Shown one piece after another: positions 11,687 to 22,973 of a DNA stretch of 64,000 nucleotides. The position numbers were made by a program, and so were the translations under genes. The notes beneath the pieces were generated by a model that had not been told where the DNA came from, did no database searches, and saw only the letters and a program-made list of their open reading frames with translations. How positions within the stretch are numbered: the stretch's first letter is position 1; each line of letters opens with the position of its first letter. The DNA comes from Lunularia cruciata (lineage: Eukaryota; Streptophyta; Marchantiopsida; Lunulariales; Lunulariaceae), in contig OX419762.1 in NCBI GenBank assembly GCA_948567375.1, positions 39,785,034 to 39,849,033 on the forward strand, read 5' to 3'.

Positions 11687-12932
11687 TGGGGTCCATTTGG
11701 CAAAAAGAGAAACAACTAAATGGTAAAAGGCAAGTGATTAGGTCCCAAGAGGAGAAGTCTAAAGGCTTTCTACCATCAAAGGAGGTATAAGAGGGCATTT
11801 GGGGAGCAAAAAATAGAGTTATAGAGAGAAGCTAATAAGCTATAATTTTAAGATAAAAACCAAGTGATTTAAGAAAATTTCAATAAGATATGATCAATTG
11901 AATCAAGGGGGTGGAATTCATATTTATGTACATAAATTGGATGATTTTAAGAGTTTTGTGAAAAATTTTCATGATCTATTAGCAAAGTTGGAGAGAATAA
12001 TTTTTTTTTATTGTGCTACATACAAGACATTCTATTTTTGGATCAATCTCAAATCAGATCTGATCAATTGAAGCTTGAGCTCTAGAAAGTAAGGTGTTGG
12101 AGATGAGATGATGATTACGTTTGGAGTTTTGGTCACTCCTCAAGTTATAGTTTTAATGAGCTTATGAAAATTTCCAATATTTTGTATGGTTAATTTTTTC
12201 ACTTCTATACAAAGGTTTCATATGAATTTTTTAAATAGAGAATTCAAGGTCTTGGATCAAGTACACATGAGTCTGTAGAGCTCACAAGTTAGCCTAGCTT
12301 AGGAATTGATCTATATCTAAGGATTGGGGTTGGATTAGGCCATCAAACTTTGTAGGAGTTTAAACAAGGCACAACCAACTACTACAAAAAAGTTGGTTGG
12401 ATTAAGGTGCATGGATAGTGAGAGCCAATGCAACAAGTTTTACTAAAATTACTATTGTAAGCTCAATAGAGCATTTTTATTTTCAATCGTGATTGAATGT
12501 CAATTGTCATATTTTGTGACTATGTTTGAAAATTTTAGATTGAAGATTTTAGATTGCTAGAGGTTTTTTGAAGATTATGTGTATCTCTTATCCAAAAGTC
12601 TGGTGAAAGTTACCAAGAACTAGAAGCAAACCTTCAATTAGACATCTCAAAATTAAGGTGGAAATTACAAAAATCTGGCTAACTTTGAGATCTTTTTAAA
12701 GGAGCTCTAATGATCAGATTGTGACTTACTTCATACCATTGGAAAGCTTATCTTATAGAATTTCTATTAATCATGCAATCTAGATCATGCAAACCAAAGT
12801 AAAAAAAATAATTTGTTCTCATTTGAGTTACATTGAGTTTTCCTTGTCAGAAAGGCATATAATTTCTCCACTTGGAGTACAAATTGGATGAAACTTGGAA
12901 TACATATTGAAATCAACTTGAGGATAGGGCAA
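11687..12932. other. No gene seen
   Basis: AT-rich carrier DNA between the H and D insertions. No ORF with family resemblance, repeat or LTR border was recognised. It ends in GGCAA, the left target duplication of the D element. Confidence 0.5.
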
Positions 12933-13247
12933 TGAAATACTCCAAGGACAAGAGAAGAGAGAAAACAAAGATTATCACTCAAACATTTGGTGCCTCAAAG
13001 GAGCACATTCTCTTTATTATATAGACAAAGAAGATCTCCTCCAAGGAAGCTCCACCATAGGATTAGGCACACAGATAGGTGACATGTTAGCAAGCTCCAC
13101 CCTTGGATTACTTACTTGGATAGGTGACATGTTGGTCTAGGTCCTATCTGGTTGGTCAAACAAGCTTTGACCGGTGAGAATCTTTTAGGGAATCTTCATG
13201 TAGGAGTCTTAGAATCACATGAGTAAGGTACCATTGGGAAGCTCTCA
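12933..13247 (-). repeat. Group D 3' LTR, truncated to its terminal 315 bp
   Basis: Matches the start (plus-strand view) of the LTRs at 17808 and 57629, then stops at GCTCTCA, where sequence turns into an inverted copy of itself. The rest of the LTR (about 420 bp) is missing. Confidence 0.85.
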
Positions 13248-13269
13248 ATGAGAGCTTTCCAATGGTACC
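13227..13269. repeat. 21-bp inverted repeat at LTR truncation point
   Basis: GGTACCATTGGGAAGCTCTCA followed after one base by TGAGAGCTTTCCAATGGTACC, with one mismatch. The left arm is normal LTR sequence. The right arm is a fold-back copy with no counterpart in the other D LTRs. Confidence 0.9.
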
Positions 13270-13375
13270 TTTCCAATGCCTTTGGTAGCCACTGGATGGA
13301 TCTTTATCAAGCTAGAAGGTGTGAAGAGATGCTCACCGTACATGAGGAAGAATGGAGTGACCTAGGTGGATGCAT

Positions 13376-14131
13376 TCACTGAATTGTTGTAAACGAATTC
13401 CACCAACGGGAGTAGGGTGTCCCACCTCTCTGCTCTTCTAAGGTGAAGCCGCGTAACATGTCTTCAATCGTGTGATTAGCTTGCTTTGTTTGGCCATCTG
13501 TTTGTGGGTGGTAAGCTGTGGACATGGCCAACTTGGTTTTGAAGAAACCAAAGAGTGTTTGCCAAAATAAACTGATGAATTTAGTGCTTCTATCAATGAT
13601 AAGTACTCTAGACAAGCCATGGTAAGAGAAGACTGCATCTAAGTATAATTGAGCTAGTTGTGGAGCAGTCACATCCTTGGTGGTAGGGCATACATGAATC
13701 ATTTTGCTCAGCCGGTCCACAAAGACCACAATGGAGTCAAACCCTGAGGTGGTCTTGGGTAATTTGCAGATGAGATCCATACTCACTTGTTCACAATGTT
13801 GGGTAGGAGTGGGGAGAGGTTGAAGGAGCCTTGCAAGAGCTTGATTAAAAGCTTTGTTCTGTTGACAAAGTAGGCAATTGTGCACATAGTCCATCACATT
13901 GTTGCTCATCTTAGGCCAATAGTAATGGCATTGGACTGCATCCAAGATCTTGTCCACTCCGACATGACCTACAATGACCGAATCATGACATTTTGCTAGA
14001 ATGGTGGTGCATAATTCTAGGACATTAGGGATCCATAATCTGCCATCACAAAAGGTGAGTCCTTGGGTGTTGGTGATGCCTTTGGATGATTGTGCTTCTA
14101 CAATGTGTGGATCAATTTTTATAGCAGCCAA
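13376..14131 (-). pseudogene. Group D integrase (and end of RNase H linker)
   Basis: A 251-residue open segment. It contains the zinc-binding HHCC module (H-VGHVGVDKILD...CLLCQQNK) and core motifs MDLICKLPK (first Asp), LIIDRSTKF (second Asp region) and HPQTDGQTKQAN. The integrase joins viral cDNA to host DNA. The usual third acidic residue of the TE-N motif reads K here, and the frame breaks after GFTLEE. No chromodomain was found before the LTR remnant. Confidence 0.85.
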
Positions 14132-15330
14132 AATATCTGGCTAGAATTCAGGGTTAATCTTAACTTCTATCACCAAGTTGTTTGCCATTTGCATGCGGGT
14201 GAATGCATCTACAAGTTGCTTCTTACCTTCCACGTTGGTGATTGTCATGTTGAAGTGTTGTCACCACTCTGCCCACCAAATCTGGTGATGAGATAGATCC
14301 TTCTGCATTTTGAGGTAGACTAGGAGTTTGTGGTCTATCTCTACTACAATTGCGTTCTTGCCCAGATAGTGCTTCAAATGCTTGGTTGCCAGAAGGATGA
14401 CTAGGTCTTCTTGTTCTATGGTGTGGTAGTTGCACTCTGCCGATAGCAACTATCGAGAGAAATATGCAATTGCATGCCATCCGTCATGCCACTCTTGTTG
14501 TAGGATTGCTCCTATTGCTACGCTTGATGCATCTATAGCCAACTTAATTGGACGTTTTGGGTCATATCACTTCAAAATTGGTGCATGTAGCAAGGTGGTT
14601 TTCAATTCTTGAAAGGCCAACTCTTATGCAGTTCCCCATGTCCACTTCTTCCCCTTGCTAAGTAGTCTCATTAAAGGCTGTGCAACCTTCGAGAAGTCCT
14701 TGACAAATCTACAATAGAATTCTATCAACCCCAAGAAGCTCTTGAGTTGAGTCTGATCTTCTAGAGCACTCCATTTTTAATGACCTCTATTTTATCCATC
14801 AATACTTGAATGCCCTCTACACTTACTCAATGCCCCAAGTAGTCTACTTCAAACTTGCAAAACTCTCACTTGGAGATTTTGGCGTACAATCAATTATGTC
14901 TTAGAATCTGAAGGACCTCTCGTGGATGTTGTTTGTGTTCCATCATCATGCTACTGTATACTAAGATATTGTCCAAGAAGACAATAATAGACTTATCCAA
15001 GTATGGAAAAAATATGTCTTTCATTAGACTCATGAAAATGGCAAGTGCATTGGTGAGGCCAAAAGGCATCACCAGATACTTGAAGTGGCCATACCTGGTT
15101 TGAAAGGCAGCTTTGTGCACAACCTCCTCTGCAATTCGGATTTGATTGTAACCGCTCCGCAAGTTCAATTTGGTGAAGTATCTTGCTCCATGGAGTTGAT
15201 CAAACAGGTCATCCATGCAAGGTAAGGAGTTCTTCACTATTTGTTCTTCACTATTTGCTGATTGAGACCTCGATAGTCAATGCACATGTGCATTGTACCA
15301 TCCTTCTTCTTCACAAACAAGACAGCCCCA
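14132..15330 (-). pseudogene. Group D reverse transcriptase / RNase H
   Basis: RT fingers and palm at 14890-15237 ([27 protein letters not shown]). The catalytic box reads FLDN instead of FLDD (about 14968-14980), removing one essential Asp. RNase H segments follow in other frames at 14223-14600 (HHTIEQEDLVILLATKHLKHYLG, then DHK). Several frameshifts and stops. Inactive. Confidence 0.85.
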
Positions 15331-15482
15331 TATGTTGATACGCTAGGTTGGATGAACCCCTTCTGCATCATCTCCTCAATTTGAGTCTTATACTCCTCCA
15401 ACTCATGAGGTGATAGGCAAAATGGGACCTTACAAGGAGGTGTCTTCCTTGGAAGTGTCTCAATTTTATGATCTTCTCTCCT

Positions 15483-16031
15483 TTATGGTGGTAATCTTGA
15501 GGGTAGATCATTGACATCTTGAAATTCATCCACCACAACTTTCAATTTCTCAAGAATTTGTCCATCAAGTTGTGCACTCTGGACTTCTCTTATTAGACCC
15601 ATGAAATATCTATTGGTCTTATAGACAGTTGCCGTCCCTATGACATATAAAGGCAGTTCTTGCCTGTGTGATTTTTCTTTAACCCCAATGATTGACCATT
15701 GGTGGGTTTGCACTACTTTCTTCCTCCAATCTACCATAAGGTTGTAATGCTCCATCCATGGCATGCCTAAGATTGCATCATAATGAGCTAATTGTATCAC
15801 TTGCCACTCAATTGCTTCTTGATATTCTCCTACATAGAGTGTTACCCATCTAGGTAATGATTCAATCCTCTCTGTTTGCCCGTTAGACAAATCTACTTCT
15901 TCACTTCCATCTCTCTCTAGATCCATTCCCAATCTTATTGCAACGGAGCGAGATAAGAAATTCTTTGTTGCTCCCAAATCAATTAATACTCTCACTTGAT
16001 TGCCTTCTAGGACTCCATCCACGACAATCAA
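15483..16031 (-). pseudogene. Group D aspartic protease region
   Basis: 182 residues: VLIDLGATKNFLS (the D-S/T-G triad changed to D-L-G), a flap-like VTLYVGEYQEAIEW and the hydrophobic ILGMPWM. The retroviral-type protease would cut the polyprotein. The altered triad suggests this copy is dead. The sister copy at 55429-55842 reads IDPGATENFLS. Confidence 0.85.
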
Positions 16032-16079
16032 TTATGAGGTTGCCTTTCGGGATCTTTGCAAATTAGTCTTCTTCCTTTC

Positions 16080-17216
16080 CTCGCTTCTTTGTTTCCTTAT
16101 TGAGCTAATATGGCTGTGAGGTACATTTATTGGTGATCTTTGTTTTCCAAAGTGATTTCCAACTCCTCCTCTTTAATGTGCCTCTCCATGTTGTTGAAAG
16201 ATCACCTATATGAAAGCCGAGGGCCTCTAGGGAAATGAATGCAATAGTTGGTAGATATGTGCCCAATATAGCCACAATTGTAACAATGGTGTTGTTCTCC
16301 TTGAGTTCCTTCTCCTTATGTGACTCCATCTCTTTTTTCTTCTACCCGTCCACGCTCCCCTTGAAGCGGTTGTGCTTCTTGATCTCAAAATCAAAGGTTA
16401 CCTAATTCCATCGATACTGGTCCACCCATGTGTGGCATTTCTGCCCAATAATGTTGAGGTGGAACTACTCCTTCACCTCCACCTAATGTTCTTGCTATTC
16501 TCTGCATACAAGTAATGGCTTCAAATACCGTGTGAGGATTTTGCACCATAACTTCTTGGTGAATCCGCTACTTTAACCCTAGTTTGAAATTGTCAAGAGC
16601 CTTTGCTAGACTCATGTCAATTATTGCAACTTGTAGATCTAGAAATACCTCCACATACTCTTGTACCTTGTTCTTTTGTCTCAATTCCCATAGTCTGGTT
16701 TGAGCCATCTACACAGAATCCACCGATTGGAAATTCTTTAGCAATCCTTCTTGCATTATTGTCCACGTGACCTCCCTTCTCTTTGCCAACATGGATCGTT
16801 CCCAAGCATCATACCATGTGAGGGCTTCATTGGTCAAGTACTCATATGCAAACACGCTTGTAGCATGCGCAGTGATCTCTATTGAGAACAATCTGAAATA
16901 TTGATTCATTCTCGAGATCCAATTTTCCACTACTTCCATCATACGCTGCTCCTTGTAAGGCTTGCTGTTGCAGGTCTTCTTCATCCAGAGTAGCAATGTG
17001 GCTTCATTGTTGATAGGGTTTGTAGGCACAAGTGCCTCTCCAAGTACTTTAGTTGTAGGTATTGGGTTTTGAGATGGCTCTTTTTCTTGCATGGCTTGAT
17101 TGTTCCTGAGGAATCTGCACTTGACTTTGTAATGTCTCCATGGTCATCTTAATCTCTCAAAATTCATTCAACATCCCTTGCATTCCTTGCACCAGCTCTT
17201 GCAATTGCGGATCCAT
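16080..17216 (-). pseudogene. Group D gag
   Basis: Starts MDPQLQELVQGM around 17214. The capsid-like part is at 16709-17092 (YFRLFSIEITAHATSVFAYEYLTNEALTWYDAWERSM), and it then runs through frameshifts to a zinc knuckle CYNCGYIGHISTN near 16270 whose last Cys is now Tyr. Gag would form the particle and bind RNA. Broken by at least one frameshift and several stops. Confidence 0.8.
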
Positions 17217-17794
17217 GGTTCCTACAACACTCAATTACTAATGTCTACTTCAATACAGAGTCAATATGATCACTTTGGAAGGCGCATGAACTATCAGAAC
17301 TACCATTGGGACCTAAGAAGCTATCACTCTTTGCTAAAATTCCTTAACCACAAAATCTCTAAACATCACTTTTGGTCTCACTACATAACGAATTTCTACT
17401 TGAGTGTTGAAAGGGAGAGGATTTGGGACATTCACATCTATATCATCATAATAGAATGTAGATTGTCAAATTCCACTCTTTGTCATATATCACCACATGT
17501 AAAATCAACGGGTTTGGTGAGTTCATCACCATGTCCATGAATTCTGCACCAAAGTGATAAACTAGCGATACTCTCATTTGCTCACGTTAGATGCACATAA
17601 CCTTGATATGGAATGGATTCAAGAATGGAAAGCTAGGTGTGGGAAATTGTCCTCTCGGTGCAACCATCCCATCCGCTCTCTAAAGTCCTTCCTAAGTCTA
17701 GCAATTACTCTATGGTCTCCACCTCAAATTACTCAGTTTCAGTAGTTCATGCTCTTCCAAGAGGGGGGATCCACTCTCTTGGACTAAGACACTC

Positions 17795-17806
17795 GCTCTG
17801 ATACCA
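17795..17806 (-). promoter_or_regulatory. Primer-binding site, initiator tRNA-Met
   Basis: Minus strand TGGTATCAGAGC, the exact complement of plant initiator tRNA-Met 3' end, one base from the LTR end. Confidence 0.9.
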
Positions 17807-17807
17807 T

Positions 17808-18542
17808 TGTAATACTCCAAGGACAAGAGAAGAGAGAAAACACAAATTACACACCCAAACATTTGGTGCCCCAAAGGAGCACCTTCTCTTTATTATACAG
17901 ACAAAGAAGATCTCCTCCAAGGAAGCTCAACCATAGGATTAGGCACACAGATAGATGACATGTCAGCAAGCTCCACCCTTGGATTACTTACTTGGATGGG
18001 TGACATGTCGGTCTAGGTCCTATCTGGTTGGTCAAACAAGCTTTGACCGGAGGGAATCTTTTAGGGAATCTTCATATAGGAATCTCAGAATCACATGAGT
18101 AAGGTACCATTGGAAAGCTCTCAACAAGACAAAGTTGGGAGGGAGGAAGGCCAACCTTTGCTCTTTTGAGGGGGAATCTGTATTTTTTTAGGCCTAATTC
18201 ATCCGTTTAGGCCTCCGAAATTACCTTCAAAGATTTCAAGCATATTTCGGTTCCTACTCTATTAGTAGAAGTCCCCTTTTGGTGATACTTCTCTCTGATC
18301 TGTTTAGTCCATCATGTGTAACAACCTTCTAGATGTTACCAAACCAATTCACACCTTTAAATCATATGTCTAGCTATTGGTTTTAAGGTTCTCAAGTTTA
18401 TTTTGGTTTCTGCCATATTAGTAGAAGTACTCTTTGGTGATACTTCTATCTGATCTGTTTTGACCATCATGTATAACATCATTCAAGATGTTACCAAACC
18501 AAATTTCACATCTAGATCATGTGGCTAGCTCTTGGTATTACA
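17808..18542 (-). repeat. Group D 5' LTR (735 bp)
   Basis: Minus strand begins TGTAATACCAAG and ends GGAGTATTACA. Colinear with 57629-58366. Includes a GTTGGTCAAACAAGCTTTGACC inverted motif. Confidence 0.9.
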
Positions 18543-18941
18543 AGCAAGATGCTCTGAAGTTGATTATCAAACGCATAGAGAGTTGTTGAATTCTTGTGGT
18601 TGGATCTTCTCCCTATATGCATGCTTGTTTATATGCCCAATTGGCTTGGATTGGTATGCTGACATTGTGCTTAGGTTCTTTCCTTCTATGAGTACTATTT
18701 TTTTCTCCTTGGTAATGTTAGAAGTGATGACTAGTAGACAAGGAGTGCATGTTATGATGACAAGTTTGGTTGCCCGTTACCTTCTTACCTTGTAGACGGA
18801 ATCCTAGAAACAAGAGTAGAAGGATCTAATGGTTGGATAACATCTTCACTCTTACCAGCAATGATAGATTTATATACAACCTCTAATTCGTAAACTCCAC
18901 AGCTATTTGTAATTCCCAAAGAGAAAAAAGCAAAGTACAAC

Positions 18942-19258
18942 AATGCTCACCGGCTTCTATCCACCATAGCTAAGAACTCAAACGCTCAGCATCAAAGAAG
19001 TGAGCTCTCTAGAGCTGCACTTTGAAATTATACTTCCCTACTTGACCTAGGTCTCTACTCCTAACCACACCGTTGATGGCACATTTGATGGTGCAAATGG
19101 TGCGAGTGATGGTAGGTCCCACCATGTGATCATTAGCCCTAACATGAAATCTGGCTGCCAACTAGTAGTCCATGAGCAACTACAAAAATAACAATGATTG
19201 CCCACACTACTACTCAACATTTGAGCAGATTAGCTTTGGCACTATAAATGTAGTGATA
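18942..19258 (-). repeat. Group A LTR, 5' portion (continues at 9228)
   Basis: Minus strand starts TATCACTACATTTATAGTGCC (TGTCAC in the other copies) and runs through the ACCATTTGCACCATC block to the point where the 9229-18941 block was inserted. It lies directly downstream of the RNase H end of the decayed A copy, so it behaves as that copy's 3' LTR. Confidence 0.7.
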
Positions 19259-19313
19259 GTTGTTGTGCATTTATGCATTGCTATACAACATATATCATTG
19301 TCAACATCATACA

Positions 19314-21194
19314 TGTGGTACCCACATTTTTCAATTTGGACGAGTTTTGAAGAAGAAGTGCCTTGCTGAAACCAAATTGAAACCAAATGGAGAAGAAATA
19401 AGTGGAAACCTGTGTTTTGATCAGACCCAAGAAAGTTGACTTCATGTAAGAGGAAGAAGGCTCAGACTAGATCAGACCCAAAGAAGCTTACTTCGTGTTA
19501 GAGGAGGTTAAAAAACTCGGATCAGATGTTGAAGGAGTGCAAACCCAAAGGAGAAATGAAAGTTACAGGTCGGGATTCCTTTGGGGGCAATATCTCATTG
19601 ACCACAAGTCAAATCATGTATGCTATATCTCGTTGGAAGTGTCTCATCTAGGGCTTTCTATTGCCACCAAAATCGTAGAGTTTGAAGGTCTGTAGCAAAA
19701 GTTACAAGCATTTGAAGTTTGCGGGAGTAGATGTACAGAGTAGTTTAGTGTCTTTGGGTTGGTGTCTTTGGGTCTACCCGACTTTGGACTTGAGACTTGA
19801 GACTTGAGACTTCAGGTTTACACGACTTCGGGTCATGAAACTTTGCCTCAAGATGAAGATGACTAGATCTGAGGTAGTCGGACCTCAGAGTGCAGTGAAG
19901 GTGACTTTGGGAATCTTGCAAGAGGCGTTAGAGGAAGTTAGAGTAAAGAAAGAAGATATTTGATAGAATTAGAAGAGAAATAGCAATGGTGAATAAACCC
20001 AAAGTGCAAAATCAGATAGTAAATGTCTTTGGGTCAGTTACATGAGTATTTAGGGGAAAGTGGGTTGCAAATTGAAGGTGTAGATAGTATACCTATGCTT
20101 TCAATTATAGTTCTTGATGAGTACATAGTAGAATTAGTAAAGGAATTGATAGTAGTTAGACCCGAAGTAAGAGAGGTAGGAAGGTAGGTGTCTTCGTATT
20201 TGACATTTGACATTTTAGAGAAGAGTGGGTCGGGAGATAAGGAGTTAGATAGGTTACCTGCTAGTGGAATTGTAGATCAGGAAGGAGAAATGTTAGAATT
20301 AGTAGAGGAGTTAAGAGTTATGAAACCCGAGGACAAAGTAGTGAGTGAAGTTACTTTGGGTTTGAAAGCCGAAGAAGAAGTAGACATCGGATCGGATTAA
20401 GAACAATTTTGAGATTTGAAGAGGGAAATATGAAGAGGTGCATTGTCATCTTGGATCTACAGGTTTGTAGAGTTGTTAGGAAACGGTGTTTTTGTTAGAA
20501 CTATTGTTTGCTTCACTATTTAAAAGTGGCATTTGTAGGAAATTGTTGTTCAATGCTTATTATTTATAAGAATAGATAAAGCAAAGTGCTATGAAGTGGT
20601 GCTCGTCGCTTGAGCTTGATTCTGAGTATCAACATTGTGTTTGTGTTTGTGAGTGTTGGGAGAAATTTGAAGTGCAAGTCAGTGTGCTTGTTGGATGTTG
20701 GATTCTGTAGCCTTGATCTTCATTTTATGTGTTTGATCTTGAGCAAAGTGCAATCAAAGCAATGCCTTGACAGATCTAAGAGGAATTGTAGTGTTGATAG
20801 TATTTTGCATTTGTGAGTGTAGCGCAAAGTTGATGTGAAGCAATTTTGATCGAGGAAGTTGTGCCTTCAGTGGAGGGGTGGAACACAATTTTGAGGTGAA
20901 GTCGTTTTACAGTGAAGTGCCATTTTTGGGAGAGCTTGAATCCTCACAATCAAGATTGTTTGGAAAGATTTGATGGAGTTGTGATTAAGGAGTGTTACTT
21001 CGTGACAAGACTACAAATCAGTGCTTGTTACTCTCTTCTAGGTGTGATTTCTACCTAAGACACTAAAGATGCAATCAAGAAGAACTACATGTTACTGTTT
21101 GACTTTGTATTTGACCAATTCTGACTCATATCTCTATGGGAACAAACTTTACTTACCCAATTACCGCAAAAGTGATATTTGTCAGGTTGTCACA
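19314..21194 (+). mobile_element. Group H TG...CA element, 1.9-kb copy
   Basis: TGTGGTACCC...GTTGTCACA, 1881 bp. Flanks ATACA (19309-19313) and ATGCA (21195-21199) are a one-mismatch target duplication. It sits between the pol end and 3' LTR of the decayed A copy. A degenerate coding remnant at 19855-20400 ends like the other H proteins (VDQEGEMLELVEEL...VDIGSD). A run of GAGACTT repeats lies near 19790-19815. Confidence 0.75.
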
Positions 21195-21224
21195 ATGCAT
21201 TATAAAAGCACAACTCACCCGTAA

Positions 21225-22970
21225 GTCATACATGAATACACCCACCAAGGCCTTAAAATATACATAGAAAAGTATATGCATGCCAACCTAACACTATCTC
21301 CTCATCTATCTCACCATGCCAACATGATCCAATTTGATGTTAGGACATGGATCTATACTCAACCCATATGCATCATGGTTCACCACTCTAGGTCTATGAA
21401 TAACCCTGAAAGCATATGCTTGTAAAATCAAAGCTCATTGTGCAAGCTTCCCTAAAAGTTTGTCAGACTCTATCAGCCACTTCAATGGTTGATGATAAAT
21501 GATCAAAGTGAAAGAGATACCAAATAGGTAACATCAAAAATGTGCTACTACACATATTTTCCAAGCACTCTCCTTCATATAAACTATTCTTCACTTCTAT
21601 TGAAACTATACTTCATCTCTATTGGTTGATGATCAATGATGAGAGTGAGAAGGGTACCAAATAGGTAATATAAAAAATGTGCTACTACCCATAATATTTC
21701 CAAGTACTCTCCTTCATATAAACTATACTTCACCTCTATTGAATTGTTGGAGCGCCTAACATAAGCCACTACAAACTCCTTCCTCTCATCATCTGATGGG
21801 TGAGCATTGCTCTAAACCCCAATGTACTCCAATCAATATGAACCTATAATGGTTGTCCTTTGATTAGTCTCCTAAGAATAGAAGAAGATTTCAACCTTCC
21901 CTTGAGCTCTATAAAAGCTCTCTTGCTCATCTCTCTAACACCACTCATGTGTAAGCTTGGTCAACTTTCCTTGGCAATGGCACTAAATCCTCTAACATAT
22001 TGGCAATATAAGTTCACCAACCCAAGGAATAATCACATTATACTCACATCCATAGGCCAAGGAATACATGCAATAGCCTACACCTTGGTCTACTGAACAC
22101 CAAGTCCTCCAAGGTAGATAGTATGACCCAGATACTCAACCTACTTATAGAAGAATCTACACTCCAAAGATGCAGTTTTAGTCCATAAGATCTCAACCTC
22201 TCAAACACCTCCAACAAATGTCTCTCATGCTCCTCCACAATAGTGCTATAGACTAAAATGTCATCAATATAGCACCAAGCAAAATCCAATCCTACTAGGA
22301 TCCTATTTATGACCCTTTGGAACTTGGCAAAAGCATTCTTTAACCCAAATGGTAAGAATCTCTACTAATATAATATATCCTTGCCATGAGGATCAATAGC
22401 CCAAAATTTTATGTTGGACTTGTCCTCCTCCTTGATTGGCAATTGATGATATCTTGCTCAAAGTTCCAAAGTACTAAGACCTTTGCATGTCCAATCATAC
22501 CAAAGAGCTCCTCTAGTGTATACCTACACCAAAGGAGCTCTTTGATTTGATTGGACATGCAAAGGTCTATTAGTTGATAGGACAATAATCTCCACATATT
22601 AGCTTATCTATGCAATTGCCATGCATATCCTTCTTGGCAAGCATCACTATAGTTGAAGCATACTCTCCTTGTGAAATCTTCACTAAACCAACCTCAAAAG
22701 GGTCTCTCCTCTAGCTCTAAATCAATGTCTCTATATCATTATATTTGTAAGGGCATCAAAAAATTGGTGTATCACTAGTAAGCTTAATCCAAATACCCTA
22801 TACTTTTAGAGCACCCAAATCATTCACACTAAAGGCCAAACAACTTGTGTAGCTCCTCAAGAACCTCCCAACTCTTTGTCTTTCTCATCCTTTAAGCTTG
22901 GGTCCAATATTTGGCACCCATGTATCCTTTATAATTGATGTGAGAAGATGGAAGATGCATTGGCTAGCTG
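21225..22970 (-). pseudogene. Group A RT / RNase H (decayed copy)
   Basis: RT palm with the catalytic CYIDDILVYS box still readable (22230-22289), then IPR-like and RNase H segments (NNSIEVKYSLYEGEYLEILW, IIDHQP at 21584-21769). Similarity to element A ends near GEIDEEIVLGWHAY (about 21290). The next recognisable sequence, apart from the H insertion, is LTR, so no integrase is present. Many stops. Confidence 0.85.
21487..21745 (-). repeat. 137-bp tandem duplication in RNase H
   Basis: Segments beginning at 21487 and 21624 are near-copies of each other (GGTTGATGAT...CACTTCTATT). Element A has a single copy. Confidence 0.8.
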
Positions 22971-22973
22971 CTA
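22965..22973 (-). promoter_or_regulatory. Conserved TAG-CAG-CTA at the methyltransferase/RT junction (decayed copy)
   Basis: Minus strand TAGCAGCTA aligns exactly with TAGCAGCCA at 54009-54017 of element A, with the flanks GGCCCA(A/G)TG and GCATCTTCC/ACGTCTTCC on each side. It matches the UAG-CAR-YYA readthrough context. Confidence 0.75.

Larger units (their letters stand above)
12933..18542 (-). mobile_element. Group D Ty3/gypsy element (decayed, 3' LTR truncated)
   Basis: On the minus strand the order is 5' LTR (18542-17808), initiator-Met PBS, gag, protease, RT, RNase H, integrase and a truncated 3' LTR (13247-12933). Flanks GGCAA (12928-12932) and AGCAA (18543-18547) are a one-mismatch target duplication, so both outer ends survive. 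All coding parts carry stops or frameshifts. Confidence 0.9.
9229..18941. other. Composite block inserted into a group A LTR
   Basis: Group A LTR sequence breaks off at 9228 and resumes at 18942. The break is flanked by TAATG and CAATG, a one-mismatch target duplication. Inside lie an H element (9796-11686) and a D element (12933-18542), each with its own target duplication, so they came later. The carrier DNA (9229-9795, 11687-12932, 18543-18941) shows no recognisable gene. About 18580-18790 has weak plus-strand similarity to the leader of element A (41660-41905). The block begins TTGTTATGTTGTGG, like the candidate LTR start at 5366. Confidence 0.6.

Noticed and set aside
13227-13269. Hairpin as a terminator or microRNA precursor
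   Set aside because: One arm is plain LTR sequence and the other a local inverted copy at a deletion point, with no sign of conservation as a hairpin in other copies.
18532-18795. 87-codon plus-strand ORF as a membrane protein gene
   Set aside because: It starts inside the group D LTR end and its 3' part resembles the non-coding leader of element A (41830-41905).
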